NCBI GenBank assembly: GCA_025642065.1
Contig: JAODUP010000321.1
Location: 698,501-762,500 of the forward strand
Source: Paralvinella palmiformis
Lineage: Eukaryota; Annelida; Polychaeta; Terebellida; Alvinellidae
Direction: 5' to 3'
Length of the DNA: 64,000 nt
Under the pieces are notes generated by a model. That model searched no databases and was not told where the DNA came from. It was given only the letters and a program-made list of their open reading frames with translations. Position 1 is the first letter of the stretch; every line of letters starts with the position of its first letter. Made by a program: the position numbers and the translations under genes. Below are positions 13,201 to 23,940 of the stretch, piece by piece.

Positions 13201-15269
13201 TGGAGTTGCCCTACAGCCATGTGTCCCAATGGTAATCACTATGAGAGGATATGCAAAGCAATCATTCACTTCGTCTATGATTATTTACAGGAAATGGTCA
13301 TTACAAAGTGGCAAATGTCAAACGATCTTCCGTGGCCATCGTGACACAATCCTCTGTCTGAGGATATGCAACAATAAGATGATATCAGGAGCCAAGGACC
13401 ACATGTGTAAAGTGTGGCTCGTAGATAGTGGCAAGTGTATCAGGACGTTCAAGCATAAACATCCTATTACAGCTGTCAATATGGGAGAAGATCCTCTACC
13501 AGAAATAGCTGTCAGTGGCTGCGAGGTTGGCAAAGTTAAAGTTTGGGACCTAAAGTCAGGTCAACTGATCAAGGTAGTGTATGATACGCTTAACACTATC
13601 TACGAGGTCCCCCTCACATCTGCACTCATAATATGAAGTAATGATTTTAAATATCTGTCCCATTAAAATCTAATTATCTTAATATACTAATGGAAGACAG
13701 TCATTAAGAGATACTAGTGTTAATATTGGATAGGTTGACATTATCAATTATTCTTCACTGACAGAAGTTATCTGGTCATCACGGTCTAGTGACAGACATC
13801 AAGTTTGACAAGTGGCATATTGTGACTGGTAGTAAAGATGGTTATGCCTTGGTCTGGAGTGCCCAAGGAGATCATGCCAGATGTCTGACAGCATTAAGAC
13901 ATCCAAAGTAAGTAGCTTTCTTAGCCAGACGAGATAATATAATGGTGTTGCCCATTAATCATCTGTCCTTTTAAAAGTAGTTATGTCCAATAAACTATTT
14001 AGCAAACTTAATTCTTCTAATCCCATATATGTGACTTTTTTATGGCACAAAGAACATAGTGGAAATATTTTTGTAATCTTTTCCTCGGTTCTTTAAATCT
14101 CTTAGACAAATATTTTAACAATATTAATTTTAGATAATAAAAATTAACCCCAGATATATTTTCATTCGCTCTCTTATCATCGATATCTGGATTATGATCC
14201 AAGCTTTGTCCAAAACACTTTTGCCTCGTTTCATTGAAATAAAAAAATAGATGTTGTTTTATGTCATCGGAAGCTCTTTATGACCCCACTTTAGATGTTG
14301 TTTTATGTCATCAGAAGCTCTTTTATGACCCCACTATAGATGTTGCTTTATGTCATCAGAAGCTCTTTTATGACCCCACTTTAGATGTTGTTTTATGTCA
14401 TCAGAAGCTCTTTATGACCCCACTTTAGATGTTGTTTTATGTCATCAGAAGCTCTTTTATGACCCCACTTTAGATGTTGTTTTATGTCATCGGAAGCTCT
14501 TTATGACCCCACTTTAGATGTTGTTTTATGTCATCAGAAGCTCTTTTATGACCCCACTTTAGATGTTGTTTTATGTCATCAGAAGCTCTTTTATGACCCC
14601 ACTTTAGATGTTGTTTTATGTCATCAGAAGCTCTTTATGATCCCACTTTAGATGTTGTTTTATGTCATCAGAAGCTCTTTTATGACCCCACTTTAGATGT
14701 TGTTTTATGTCATCAGAAGCTCTTTTATGACCCCACTTTAGATGTTGTTTTATGTCATCAGAAGCTCTTTTATGACCCCACTTTAGATGTTGTTTTATGT
14801 CATCAGAAGCTCTTTATGACCCCACTTTAGATGTTGTTTTATGTCATCAGAAGCTCTTTATGACCCCACTTTAGATGTTGTTTTATGTCATCAGAAGCTC
14901 TTTTATGACCCCACTTTAGATGTTGTTTTATGTCATCAGAAGCTCTGTTATGATCCCACTTTTTTATTAATTAACTCCGTGATGACAGCAGCACTATTTA
15001 CTATGGTCAGCTGCCCACTATGTTGAGACCTGAGAAGAGAAGCCAGTTTGTGAATAGTAATCCATTATTCTATATTACAGAGAAGTCCTGTGTCTGGAGT
15101 TTATGTACTTACGAGTGATCACAGGCTCTGCTGATGGAAAACTTAGGATCTGGAACATGGTCACTGCACAATGTCTTCGTATTATGAGAGGAAATAGCCG
15201 CAGTGATCCAATCAGTCAACTGATTGCAATAGGAAACATGTAATTTTTTTATCTGATTCTGAGCACTAT

Positions 15270-15304
<35 letters not shown>

Positions 15305-17102
15305 CATATACTAAAACAGTTAAGTCTCTAATAAATATATGAATTTGTTTTTGTGTGTTTATTACAGGGTAACTATAAATACGAGTAACAACCTTCTGGT
15401 GTTGAATTTTGAGCCAGTTGAATATGACTACACTCTAGAAGATGATAAGATGCCACCACTTGTCCAGTATAGTAAATATGCTGACACTCCAATACGATGT
15501 CATCCTTATCCTTATGTACGTGCACAGAGGATGAACACAGTTGGTGCTGCAAACCAGAAGATCCTAACTCACAACCGAACAAAAGTGGAAGACCAAAGCT
15601 TTGCTCAACCACAACATATAGCACACAGCGCTAAGAGCCTTAGCAGAAACAGTTTGAGGCGGGCTAAAAGGATACAGAGTGCTGCAGCAAGACTCGTTTA
15701 TGGTTCAGACACAGGTACAGCAGTTGAGAGACACTCTGGTAAAAACAGGAGTGCAACAACAAGTGCTGATGTAAGCTCAGTGAAAAAGTCTGCTTCGGCC
15801 AAATCAGTCAGTATGGGTAAGCCACCTGCAGGTGCTGCAGGTGCTGCAAGGCAGACAACTTCCAAATCAAGAGCCACGTCTACCAAGTCTGGCACCCAGT
15901 CTGCGGGATCTGGTGTTGGATTTCAGTTAGGAAGAGGTGACGCTGATTCTGACCTGACAGAGGAAGAACCAAAGGATCTAAAAAGGCGGGTATCTTGGGC
16001 TTTTAATAATCCCATCATTCCCAAGACAAGAGAGCTCTCATTGACTGAGACTAAGTCACTGTTACGTTCCCAGATCAGGGTTCAAAGTGATGCCGTTCCA
16101 CCTGACTTTATTTATCTTACTGTCAATGCCATCCAGGCCAATATGAAATCTACTGAGGCATCAAAGAACATGGAACTCAATCGTAGAGAGAGAGAGTTGG
16201 CTTTGTCAAGAAGACTGGGACGTCCGCTATCCTCTCCAAGTAGACTCGATCCAAGGACAAAGGTACCCATTGAAGAGCTCGATCTAGACCAATTCATGAT
16301 AGAGCATGGTTTGGTCCCTAGAGACGTAGATGTCAAATATGATGTAGAATCAAGACATTCCCTCACCTCAACTAGTTCCAAGGGCAAGTCCGAGGTCTCA
16401 CCTCCTGCTACAACTGTGATTGTTACGGAATTTGCTGCCAAGCATATCGATGCCCGTCCCAATCTTAGCCTGCACAGCAAGAAGGTAAAATCCTCTATTC
16501 CCAGGCCAGGGATGCTTCGTCCACACACTGCAACTGTACTGAGGATGCCAGGCTCTGTCGACGCAGCAGCTGCCATCGCCGAAAGACGACCACACAGTGC
16601 TGCCATTGCCATGAGAAGGCCAGGTACTGGGCACACTACGATGTCTACAATAAGAACTCAACTGGAGACCGAGGGACGAGACAGGATGGTCAGAAAGACT
16701 GGCATTGTGAGCTCTGGAATTCCAGCCAAGCCCGTCCCTATGATGATGTACTCAAATGACCTCAAGGAAAAGCTGGAAATGATGAGAGAGCAGCGTGCTG
16801 TTGAACAAATGAACATTTACCAATCAATGCTGAACAGCAGAATAGGCAACGTCTCCCATTTCAATGATCCTATGAGAACGAATTCAGACTTCAACCTACT
16901 CACTTATAAACAGACTAAGGAGAAGCACAGGCAGATTGCGGACATCTATGAAAACAGTGAAAAGGCAAAGAAAGAGGCGTTAGAACGTCAACAACGATTG
17001 GCATGGCTTGCCAAGGTGAAAGGACTTACCAATAAAGACTTCTCGGTTAGGCCTAAATCCGTCGCACCAGAAATCAAAGAATATGCAGAGATACAGTATT
17101 AG
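4331..17102 (+). CDS. FBXW10: F-box/WD40-repeat protein, FBXW10-like
   Basis: Coding exons: 4331-4859, 5887-6383, 9893-10128, 12729-12932, 13291-13573, 13765-13907, 15081-15239, 15368-17102. All junctions are GT-AG and keep frame, giving 1261 aa. An in-frame TAG at 4313 fixes the start. The N-terminal CGSCEACIL and WFLRAGDQSKRR segments resemble FBXW10. The F-box is at about 285-323 (SLPVHLSKYILSFLD). WD40 blades run from about 420 to 700, with GH and W/IW ends such as VLSGSYDTSIRKW, KVWDLKSG and RIWNM. The long tail (about 700-1261) is basic and low in complexity. F-box/WD40 proteins are SCF ubiquitin-ligase substrate receptors; the substrate is unknown. Human FBXW10 is somewhat shorter. The 5' end of exon 4 is amplified eleven-fold, so isoforms with extra 24-residue blocks are possible. 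Confidence 0.9.
5231..5261. repeat. (TA)n microsatellite in FBXW10-like intron 1
   Basis: A pure TA run lies in the 4860-5886 intron. A (GT)n run follows at about 5468-5489. Nothing else is recognisable in the intron. Confidence 0.9.
6384..8971. other. FBXW10-like intron 2, first part
   Basis: The intron spans 6384-9892. This part holds no supported exon or RNA gene. A short (TA)n run lies at about 8651-8671. Confidence 0.5.
8972..9175 (+). repeat. tRNA-derived SINE (family B)
   Basis: GAGCTTTCATGGTGCAATCA then GTAGAG forms a box-A-like start, and AGTTCAAATCCC about 45 nt later forms a box B. A non-tRNA body and a tail ending GCTAAATCAATCAGTCATCC follow. Its body differs from the main SINE family in this window. 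Confidence 0.6.
9597..9755 (+). repeat. tRNA-derived SINE (family A)
   Basis: TCCGTGGTCTAACTAGTAGG (box A) and GAGTTCGAATCTC (box B) lead into TGGGCATATCTGAAGGGTGT. The tail is CATGTGCACAAAAGTGGCTG then TAAAACATC. The same layout recurs at 18958, 25651/26728, 38995, 43096, 44932 and 58841. Confidence 0.85.
10217..10247. repeat. (TA)n microsatellite in FBXW10-like intron 3
   Basis: A TA run of about 30 bp lies shortly after the donor at 10129. Confidence 0.9.
10577..11016. mobile_element. MULE-like MITE with 9-bp target duplication
   Basis: The ends are inverted repeats of about 60 bp. The left end reads GTTGCGTAGCCGAGCATCGG; the right end in reverse complement reads GTTGCTTAGCCGAGCATCGG. 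Both continue through AACCG and AAAGGTCC. TTTTAACAA occurs directly outside both ends (10568-10576 and 11017-11025), a 9-bp target-site duplication as made by Mutator-like transposases. There is no transposase ORF, so it is non-autonomous. It sits in intron 3 of the FBXW10-like gene. A second copy is at 50936-51749. Confidence 0.85.
11989..12780 (+). repeat. 72-bp tandem array of a splice acceptor plus exon start (11 copies)
   Basis: Each unit holds TTGACGTAATATTATTTTACAG-type acceptor DNA (branch-like TTGAC, then TTTTACAG) followed by AGCTGACGGTTCCCGTGTG and the next 36 bases of coding exon 4. Acceptor AGs end at 12008, 12080, 12152 and every 72 bp to 12728. The unit length is a multiple of three with no stops, so all eleven acceptors give the same downstream frame and differ by 24 codons each. 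Copies vary almost only at two purines (GTGGTG/GTGATG and AAATTG/AAGTTG). The last copy diverges (ATAGGAATTGG for ATAGCAATTGA) and continues into the full exon. Confidence 0.95.
14251..14961. repeat. 44/45-bp minisatellite in FBXW10-like intron 6 (about 16 copies)
   Basis: The unit contains ATGTTGTTTTATGTCATCAG then AAGCTCTTTTATGACCCCACTTTAG. Copies are 45 bp, or 44 bp when one T of the TTTT run is lost, so units alternate in length and reading frames break. It lies inside the 13908-15080 intron. Confidence 0.95.
14975..15040 (-). repeat. diverged fragment of SINE family C
   Basis: GATGACAGCAGCACTATTTA through GTTGAGACCTGAGAAGAG resembles GGAGACGGCAGCACCATTTA and GTTGTGAGCCGAGAAAA at 61393-61454. 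Only this part of the family is present. Confidence 0.4.
15272..15301. repeat. (TA)n microsatellite in FBXW10-like intron 7
   Basis: A TA run of about 30 bp occupies much of the short 15240-15367 intron. Confidence 0.9.
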
Positions 17103-18424
17103 AAGACAATCCCCGATCAACAATTAGCGACAATATGTGCCACTATACACAGCAAAATAGATCAAATAGAATTATTTACGGATGCCAGTAGTTCATGTCA
17201 GTTGCCAAGCCTTTGATCATTCCTATATGTATGTACAAAATATGATACATGTTCATATTACAGTATATTACTTAGACTTAATGATAGGAAGAATATCTTT
17301 TATAATCATTTTGTAACATTTTCTTATTTACAGTTCTCTATTCTGACGCTATTTAAAACCAGTGCCAAAATAGTTTCTTTATTATATGACCAATATTTTG
17401 TTTTATCACATTTTTCTAAAATGAAATTTTAAAATTCAATGTGATTAAATAATATTTAGTGTATTGATACTAATGTTATTTATGTGCCAAATTTTGGCTT
17501 TATTTATTAATGTTATTGCTTGTTTATATTGCATGCATCACATTGAATACACACACACACAAATAAATAGGGCACAAAATTGTCATATTTTTTATTAATA
17601 TTTTAGCTTTTATCTATATATAGTTGGTTAATGTCAAATGACACATATTTTTACTTTGGAAAGCTTTGTTATTTTTCTGCTTTTTCTTTTATTACAGTTT
17701 TAAAAACTAATTTAGGATTATGTATACGTGTGCGTGTGTGTGTGTGTATAATGTATTTACAACATGCAAAATATTAATTATAGAAATTAAATCATTGTTA
17801 AGGTTATTTTACCAGTGATAAATACATGATTTATTATGTCAGATAGGTTTTAGTATATTATGAACAGCGTCATGTGTTAACATATTTTACATTTGAAACA
17901 TTTATATTTGATTCAATGCAATAATGTGTCCTAGTACAGTATTTGTATATTATCACTTTTGTGCCAATGTTTTGTTTTATTTATCAAACGTTATGTTGAC
18001 AGTATATGTTATATGCTAAACAGACAACATACAGCACCACAAATATACATGAACCAATCAAGTACAAAACTTCTATACAATTTTACTAATCACTTATAGC
18101 TGTTTACTGGCAAATTTTTATTTTGTTATCAATGAATCGAAAACATGCATAAAACCATGGCTCTAGTATATGTGCCATTAATGGCAACATTCTTACTCTA
18201 GCTTTATTCTGTGATATTTTTTCTTTTGTTTCCTTGAATGTAGTTATTTTAAAATCTTTATGACATATTTAGATATATTATTCAGTTGTTTTGTTTGTGG
18301 GGGGGTGAATGTGTATGTCATGATTTGTATGTGTGAGAGATGAGAAAATAAACAGTTTTATACACACACACATACACACACACACACATATATATATATA
18401 TAATGTATATGTTTTATTATACAG

Positions 18425-18459
<35 letters not shown>

Positions 18460-18957
18460 GTATATGTTTTATTATACACAGCTCACAGAGACTATAAAAA
18501 CCCACAATTATGTGATTACTATGGTTAGTGATATTACAACTTCAGTCTAATTTCACAAATATTCTGAGTACATAATTTGTTTTGAATGCTAATTTCAAAG
18601 TAACCTGCTAATTAGAATATTTGTAACAGACACCCAAATATAAATAAAGTAAAATCTTATAATAGTTGTACTTTAACATTATATAATGTTGATGATGATA
18701 AAAATGAGGTTGGTAGTATTACAGTTAAATGTCACTCACACTTATACTTTCTACATATTCTAACATTCAATCATTATTGCTAAGCCAATAACTTAATAAA
18801 TTTACGTTATCACTTATTCAGCCAATTGACGGCTTTGTGTAATGTTTAGTGCATTTTATTTGAATTGCAATTGTAAAAGGGGTTTTGTAATTAATTATTA
18901 ACATAGTTAAAATTAGAATTTATCCCTATATCAATTAGGTACCCTTAATGACGATGA
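17103..18957 (+). other. 3' UTR and downstream DNA of the FBXW10-like gene
   Basis: AATAAA candidates for polyadenylation occur at about 17562 and 18347; which one is used cannot be told. A (CA)n-(TA)n tract lies at about 18361-18400 and a longer (TA)n at 18426-18456. No other gene is seen. Confidence 0.45.
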
Positions 18958-19135
18958 TTGATTGATGTTTTACGGCCACTTTTGTGCACATGGTAGGCTA
19001 AATGGGCCGAGCGACCTCCAAAGGTAACGAAGCAAAGTTAAAGATGAACACCCTTCAGATATGCCCACACCGAGATTCGAACTCTGGTGGTAGTGATCTC
19101 TGGTCCAACATACTACCAACTAGACCAGCTGATTG
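18958..19135 (-). repeat. tRNA-derived SINE (family A), reverse orientation
   Basis: The tail in reverse, TTTTACGGCCACTTTTGTGC, comes first. GAGATTCGAACTC (box B complement) and CTACCAACTAGACCA (box A complement) follow. The order is that of the 9597 copy read from the other strand. Confidence 0.85.
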
Positions 19136-19140
19136 ATTGA

Positions 19141-19840
19141 TGGAAAAGTATTTCAGTTCTTTGCCAAAAGTAATCTAGTGAAGTACTTTAATTGTGAGGA
19201 ATATGACATGAAAATAACTATAAGCTAAAATTAATTAACTGATTAATCATTTGATTCATGTTATAATTAGTTCAGTTCTCTATTAAATTTCATTTGATTA
19301 ATAAGTTATAATTAGACCTTATTTGTATCTATACTTTTTTTAATCCAGACTGACATATGTCGGGAAAATTCATCCTCAAACAATGGCAACTGAAAATTAA
19401 ATATCATTGGATCAATCTTTCAATAATGTGAGTAACATCTATTTTTAGCTACTGTGGCATCTTTATAAATGTATTAGGTATGAAGTGTTCCTGCGAAAGG
19501 AACACATAGTATGTCCTGCTATTAAGGTTGATCTCTTTCATTTTAATTATTCCCCAAACACGGAAGTATTGCACTAGGTTTGGAAAAATACTACTAAAAC
19601 AATTAAACATGACAATTCAGTCAACGAGTCGAAATGTAGGATTATTCGTTTATGTAGCTCAAAAGGAAGAATGAAGTACAAGATGAGTGTGAAAACATTA
19701 GAAATAACAATAAGTCAGAAAGATGAGGAAACTAAATTCCACCATAAGTTACAAAGACAGTAAATAAAGCATACTCGTGCATACTTGGATTGGTGTAGTT
19801 CACTTTCAGGTGCCTTGATGAGGCTAATGTCCAACTGTTC
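19141..19840. other. gene-free AT-rich DNA
   Basis: No exon, RNA gene or recognised repeat is seen between the SINE and the LINE remnant. Confidence 0.45.
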
Positions 19841-20088
19841 ACAATGATGGTCAATCTGCATTTGGAATATGACAACTCCATCTGGCACCCTAGATCCTGA
19901 CAGAATAAATTGAAGGTAAAAAATTATCCACAGAAAGCCACCAAGCCGATCCCCAAATTAAAGCATCTCACATACGACTAAGATCTTTATCACTACCACC
20001 ATAGGAGTATCGAAGGAGAAGAGGGGACATGTTACAGGTATTCAAGACATTGAATGAATGGCATAGACTGATAGAGAAAGTGATATAA
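19841..20088 (+). pseudogene. LINE reverse transcriptase C-terminal remnant
   Basis: Frame-broken translation gives VNLHLEYDNSIWHPRS, then NYPQKATKPIPKLKHLTYD. In another frame it gives LRSLSLPP (stop) EYRRRRGDMLQVFKTLNE. This order (LEY...W.P, ATK.I, LK.L.Y, L.LP..E.RR.RGDM...FK) is the standard end of LINE reverse transcriptases. At least two in-frame stops and one shift show decay. It differs from the 831 and 63.1-64 kb copies. Confidence 0.75.
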
Positions 20089-20990
20089 TTCTATTATCTA
20101 TATAGTACCTGTTTCAGTGTGTATATGGCGTCCGGCACGTACTAGACGTACTACACTCTAGAGTACATAATCAACAGTTTGCAAAGTTATGGGTGATGAT
20201 AAATTTAAGGTGACTTATTTTTCTTATTAATGTATATGGCTACAAAAATAATACAGCCAGGATTAGCTGGTACAAATTACCTCTAAATACCAATTCCAAT
20301 TAAAAATTAAATATAATAATTCCAACATTATGTAACATACTAATTAACACATATTATAAAATTATAAAGGATATACAGAGATTTCACACTATGACTATGT
20401 ATTACATTTTTATGAAATATATTGTTTCTCGTGGACACTGTTTACACCTGAACGTTATGATCATCTATTTCAGCTGGTTGACATTTTCGCTTTGTAGTTT
20501 TAAATGAATGCGTTGCATAGTATTTTAAAACTAATAGTGGTGAATTATATCTAAACGAAAAATAAAGATATCACTACTTACTCTTGCTGACTAGAAAACG
20601 AATTGTATTTAGCTGGAACCTTATGATGTAACTATGGAAAATTTGAACATGGAATATTCAATATAAAGCTGACCTATTTTTCTTGGGGAAGCAGACCTGG
20701 ACACTCGAATCAGTAAAATTCTGGATTCAACCGTCCGATTAGAATTCGTACCAATCGCTACATGGAACGATCCGTTTTGTCCTAGTCGCAAATGTGGAAT
20801 TACGCTCGTACGTTTTCACGTTTTCCATTTTTCCATGCCACGTATATGGAATCGCAACTTAAGTGTAATATTCGATAATTAAGTTCCACTGATTGATTTT
20901 CTTTCGTTTCATGATCTGATCGCGAAACAAGGATATTACACAAAAGGGTATTTAAGCACTAATTAATTCCAGTGTGTTCCAATTTTATTG
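20089..20990. other. gene-free DNA
   Basis: No coding or RNA feature is supported. The stretch is AT-rich without tandem arrays. Confidence 0.4.
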
Positions 20991-21007
20991 AGTGATTGCT
21001 TGTATCA

Positions 21008-21122
21008 CTCCCGCCCGCACATTCACAGGGGAGCAATACGGAAAGATGGAGCCGAAATACCCTGAGGGTGGTCACTGCCAGTGAGTATTACGTCATCAGG
21101 GAGTCTTTAACGTCCCCCTTTA
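21008..21122 (+). repeat. fragment of SINE family C body
   Basis: CAGGGGAGCAATACGGAAAG, CCTGAGGGTGGTCACTGCCA and GGGAGTCTTTAACGTCCCCC recur with small changes at 61288-61375, where they join a tRNA-like head. No tRNA-like head is seen here. Confidence 0.6.
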
Positions 21123-21769
21123 ATTTAATTCCATTTATTTCTTTATATTCCATTACCGTTTAGACAAGTGCATGTCCATTTATTCTCGGCATATAATATA
21201 TACTTGGAAGTTCTAAAACAATTACATACGACATAATATACATTATTTTCTCCCAAAAATTTGTTTAAAGGCCACGGAAAAAGAAGTAAATATAACGTAA
21301 ATATTATGCTCAGTGCCCTGACGTTGTTTCCATGTGGAAATCTAGTTGCATATGAACGCGCCAAGGGTTTCCACATTGCATGCATGTGAAGATTTCCATG
21401 CTGACTTAATCCACGCCTGGATTCCCACGTTGCATTTTCCAGCTTGAATCCATGTCATAATTTCCCTATGGAATTCACATAATTTCAATAAAATATCTTT
21501 ATAGATAGTGTTTATATCTATAAAGTAGGACAGTTACTGTAGTTATCTTAAATAAAATAAACCTTAATTGTAGTTAATCTGACATAATAATGATAAGCAC
21601 CATTATATTAGCAGGGATCATGCACTCGAAGGTATGCATTGATGTCCCGAATAAGATATAGATCTCTATAAAACCCCAATATAAGATATTTGAACCTTAA
21701 GCATTAATTATCGATGAAAGCATTAAACTACCTTGGACAGGTGATATTTTTAGAACAGATTTAAACCTT

Positions 21770-21980
21770 TCAAGAGACGACGCATTTCTAATATCAACTG
21801 CCAACTTGGTCCATAAAGTGATAACTCCGATACTAAACGCACAATCATCGTATATGACTTGAGCCGCTGAGACACACCTATATAGGTACCTGGAATAATA
21901 TCTGACTGGATGGCTCGAGTGTTCGGGATATAATTGTATAACAGGGAATTACAACAGTCTACGCTAAATATCACAAAATC
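21770..21980. repeat. diverged dispersed repeat, also at 45105-45260
   Basis: ATCTGACTGGATGGCTCGAG then TGTTCGGGATA and the CCAACTTGGTCCATAAAGTG block have diverged partners, in the same order, at 45105-45260. The class of element is not recognised. Confidence 0.45.
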
Positions 21981-22159
21981 ATGGATCACGGTAACGATTA
22001 TATAATGAGTGACATGTTCATATACAAACTACAATAGTAGATAGGCCTTTACAAACGTTGTAAATACATTTTTCAACATATTGTGGACATCAAACATCAT
22101 TGTCCAAGAAATATATTAGAGTAAAATAAATTAATGAGATACTACTAATATTATTAATA

Positions 22160-22425
22160 TGTCACATTTATATAGCACCCTATTCAGCTAGAAGCTGCTC
22201 TAAGACGCTTGACAATATTATTATCCCTGACTCAGACTAGCTGTTTTCACCCAGCACAAGTCTCAACTCCCAAGGGAGTATACAACGCATGCTGTCATTA
22301 TAGGCGCAAAGCGTTACTCAAACAAATAGCCGTCGCCTCCTGTCAGGTACTCATTTTTTATGGATCAGTGAACCAGTCACCACATGACAGCATTGCAGCT
22401 CACGGACCCTCGAACTAGAGTGATT
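22160..22425. repeat. possible dispersed (SINE-like) repeat
   Basis: The sequence from TATATAGCACCCTATTC through TCTCAACTCCCAAGGGAGTA, GGCGCAAAGCGTTACTCAAA and GCCTCCTGTCAGGTACTCAT is GC-richer than its surroundings. It looks to me like a repeat common in marine invertebrate genomes. No second copy lies in this window, so this rests on memory only. Confidence 0.35.
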
Positions 22426-23020
22426 TAAAACGACCTTATAATATGTTTAAAAAAAGGCATACATATTATATTATATTATAGTCTATGTTACTGTTCTAAA
22501 CTTATTGTTCGAAATACAAGTATAGGGGTCCGTTAACTATTAATTTGTATACTGGACCGACTCATTGAATGAGTGCATGCAGTGGGGAGATAACAAACAG
22601 ATACATCCAAATAATGTTAATTAATTAACAATAGCATATATTGTTATCAACAATGTGTTGATATGGCAAATACACGGACATGTTTTTATATTCTTACGTT
22701 ATTAACGTATAGAGCACATTTATAAATGTATATAAACCCAAAATTATCAACAAATTACCTATTGGTAGATTTATTTTGTTTTCTGATGGACGCACACACA
22801 ATTAAGAAATTATTTCGAACGAATGTTTAACTGTCTGTTTATTTCGAATTTAGCCCCAAGAACATGACGTAATTAACCGGATTGGTGCTGACACCTAGCA
22901 GTTAATCAGCGGAATGAACTCTCCTCAGGTCTTCGTTGTAGGGCACGGACTTTTATAGGGGGTTTGTCAACGTCATGCATGATTTACTGCAGGATATATG
23001 GTTGTATCTTTATATCCTCG

Positions 23021-23203
23021 TCCGAGCATCCGAAACAATAGTGCTCTGTGTTCGGCTTTTTACCACCAGCATACACGGTTCCTACCAGTGACCCGAAAGA
23101 AAACTTTTCAGGTGAAAGGTTTCGATGTTCGGCTCCGCGTCCGAGCACGAGACCTTTAGCGGTAGTCAACAAGTTTCCGATACTCGGCTACACAACAACA
23201 TCC
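23021..23203. mobile_element. partial MULE-like MITE (same family as 10577 and 50936)
   Basis: The right end, GAGACCTTTAGCGGTAGTCA through CCGATACTCGGCTACACAAC and AACATCC, matches the family terminus. The left side holds CGTCCGAGCATCC but no clear outer end. No 9-bp duplication was found, so the copy is degraded or truncated. Confidence 0.6.
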
Positions 23204-23480
23204 GTTATTTAACGTCATGGAAGTGTTAATAGAACAATATGTTACAAATTAATAAATGGCAAATTTACGTACTATTAGATCTATGTCGGTTTGCTTGTTC
23301 TGTTGTGTTTGTTTTTGTAGTAGTATTGTCTTATGAATATGAAATAAAGAATAATAAATAAATAACCGTAAAACGTAATTTATTCAAAGATCTTTGATAA
23401 ATTTACGTTCTCCGTCATAACGCAACGTAAAAATGTCTAATCTTTTTTTAACCATGTCGTCATATTTCTATATTTGGATT

Positions 23481-23537
23481 TTACGTCACCAGAGTTTGGA
23501 CCAATCAGCTGCCGTCATCATAAGCCTTGCCACCAAT
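23481..23537 (+). promoter_or_regulatory. candidate ATF4 promoter elements: CRE-like site and two CCAAT boxes
   Basis: TTACGTCA is at 23481-23488, and CCAAT boxes (both as CCAATCAG) are at 23501 and 23533. They lie about 250-310 bp before the inferred start of the ATF4 transcript. The spacing is plausible but untested. Confidence 0.4.
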
Positions 23538-23762
23538 CAGAACTTTTCTGATGAAATAGTCCTCTTAACCTAAACATCACTCCTCAAGGTTAAATCAATC
23601 CGCGTTGATCAAGTAGTTCATAGGATAATGTGGTTTAATTCGTCGAAATAGTCGATTATTAGAAATATTAAAGCCCAGTATTAAGTTTACTAATATATTC
23701 GTTTAGCATGATTTGAAACAATCTAATGTGTTCAGGTATAAGGAAAATATAGTTCCGTGGCG

Positions 23763-23770
23763 TATTTATA
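23763..23770 (+). promoter_or_regulatory. candidate TATA box of the ATF4 gene
   Basis: TATTTATA would place transcription start at about 23793. That is just before the three upstream ATGs discussed below. Confidence 0.4.
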
Positions 23771-23829
23771 CCACTATTGGCTGTCACCTCTCTCGACCTG
23801 CCAACGTTCACGTCGTCATTCTCTCGTCT

Positions 23830-23871
23830 ATGTCAAGAAGAAGCAGCAGCATTTACGAAGAAGACCTCTAG
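23830..23871 (+). CDS. ATF4 leader, first upstream ORF (13 codons)
   Basis: An ATG in the inferred 5' exon opens MSRRSSSIYEEDL and a stop. It precedes the 3-codon uORF by 11 nt. Whether it is in the mature mRNA depends on the true start site. Confidence 0.4.
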   Translation: MSRRSSSIYEEDL

Positions 23872-23882
23872 TTTCTGCCAGT

Positions 23883-23894
23883 ATGGCTTTTTAG
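23883..23894 (+). CDS. ATF4 uORF1 (3 codons)
   Basis: ATG GCT TTT TAG encodes Met-Ala-Phe and a stop. Mammalian ATF4 leaders also have a 3-codon uORF1 ahead of a longer overlapping uORF2, so size and position agree. In that system uORF1 lets ribosomes resume scanning. Confidence 0.7.
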   Translation: MAF

Positions 23895-23940
23895 AATCGG
23901 CATCGCGACAGAAACAACGGGGTTTACCCCACCTTGCACA

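Noticed and set aside
16112..16636. 174-codon antisense ORF in the last FBXW10-like exon
   Set aside because: It is a shadow of the true + strand coding exon, with no independent support.
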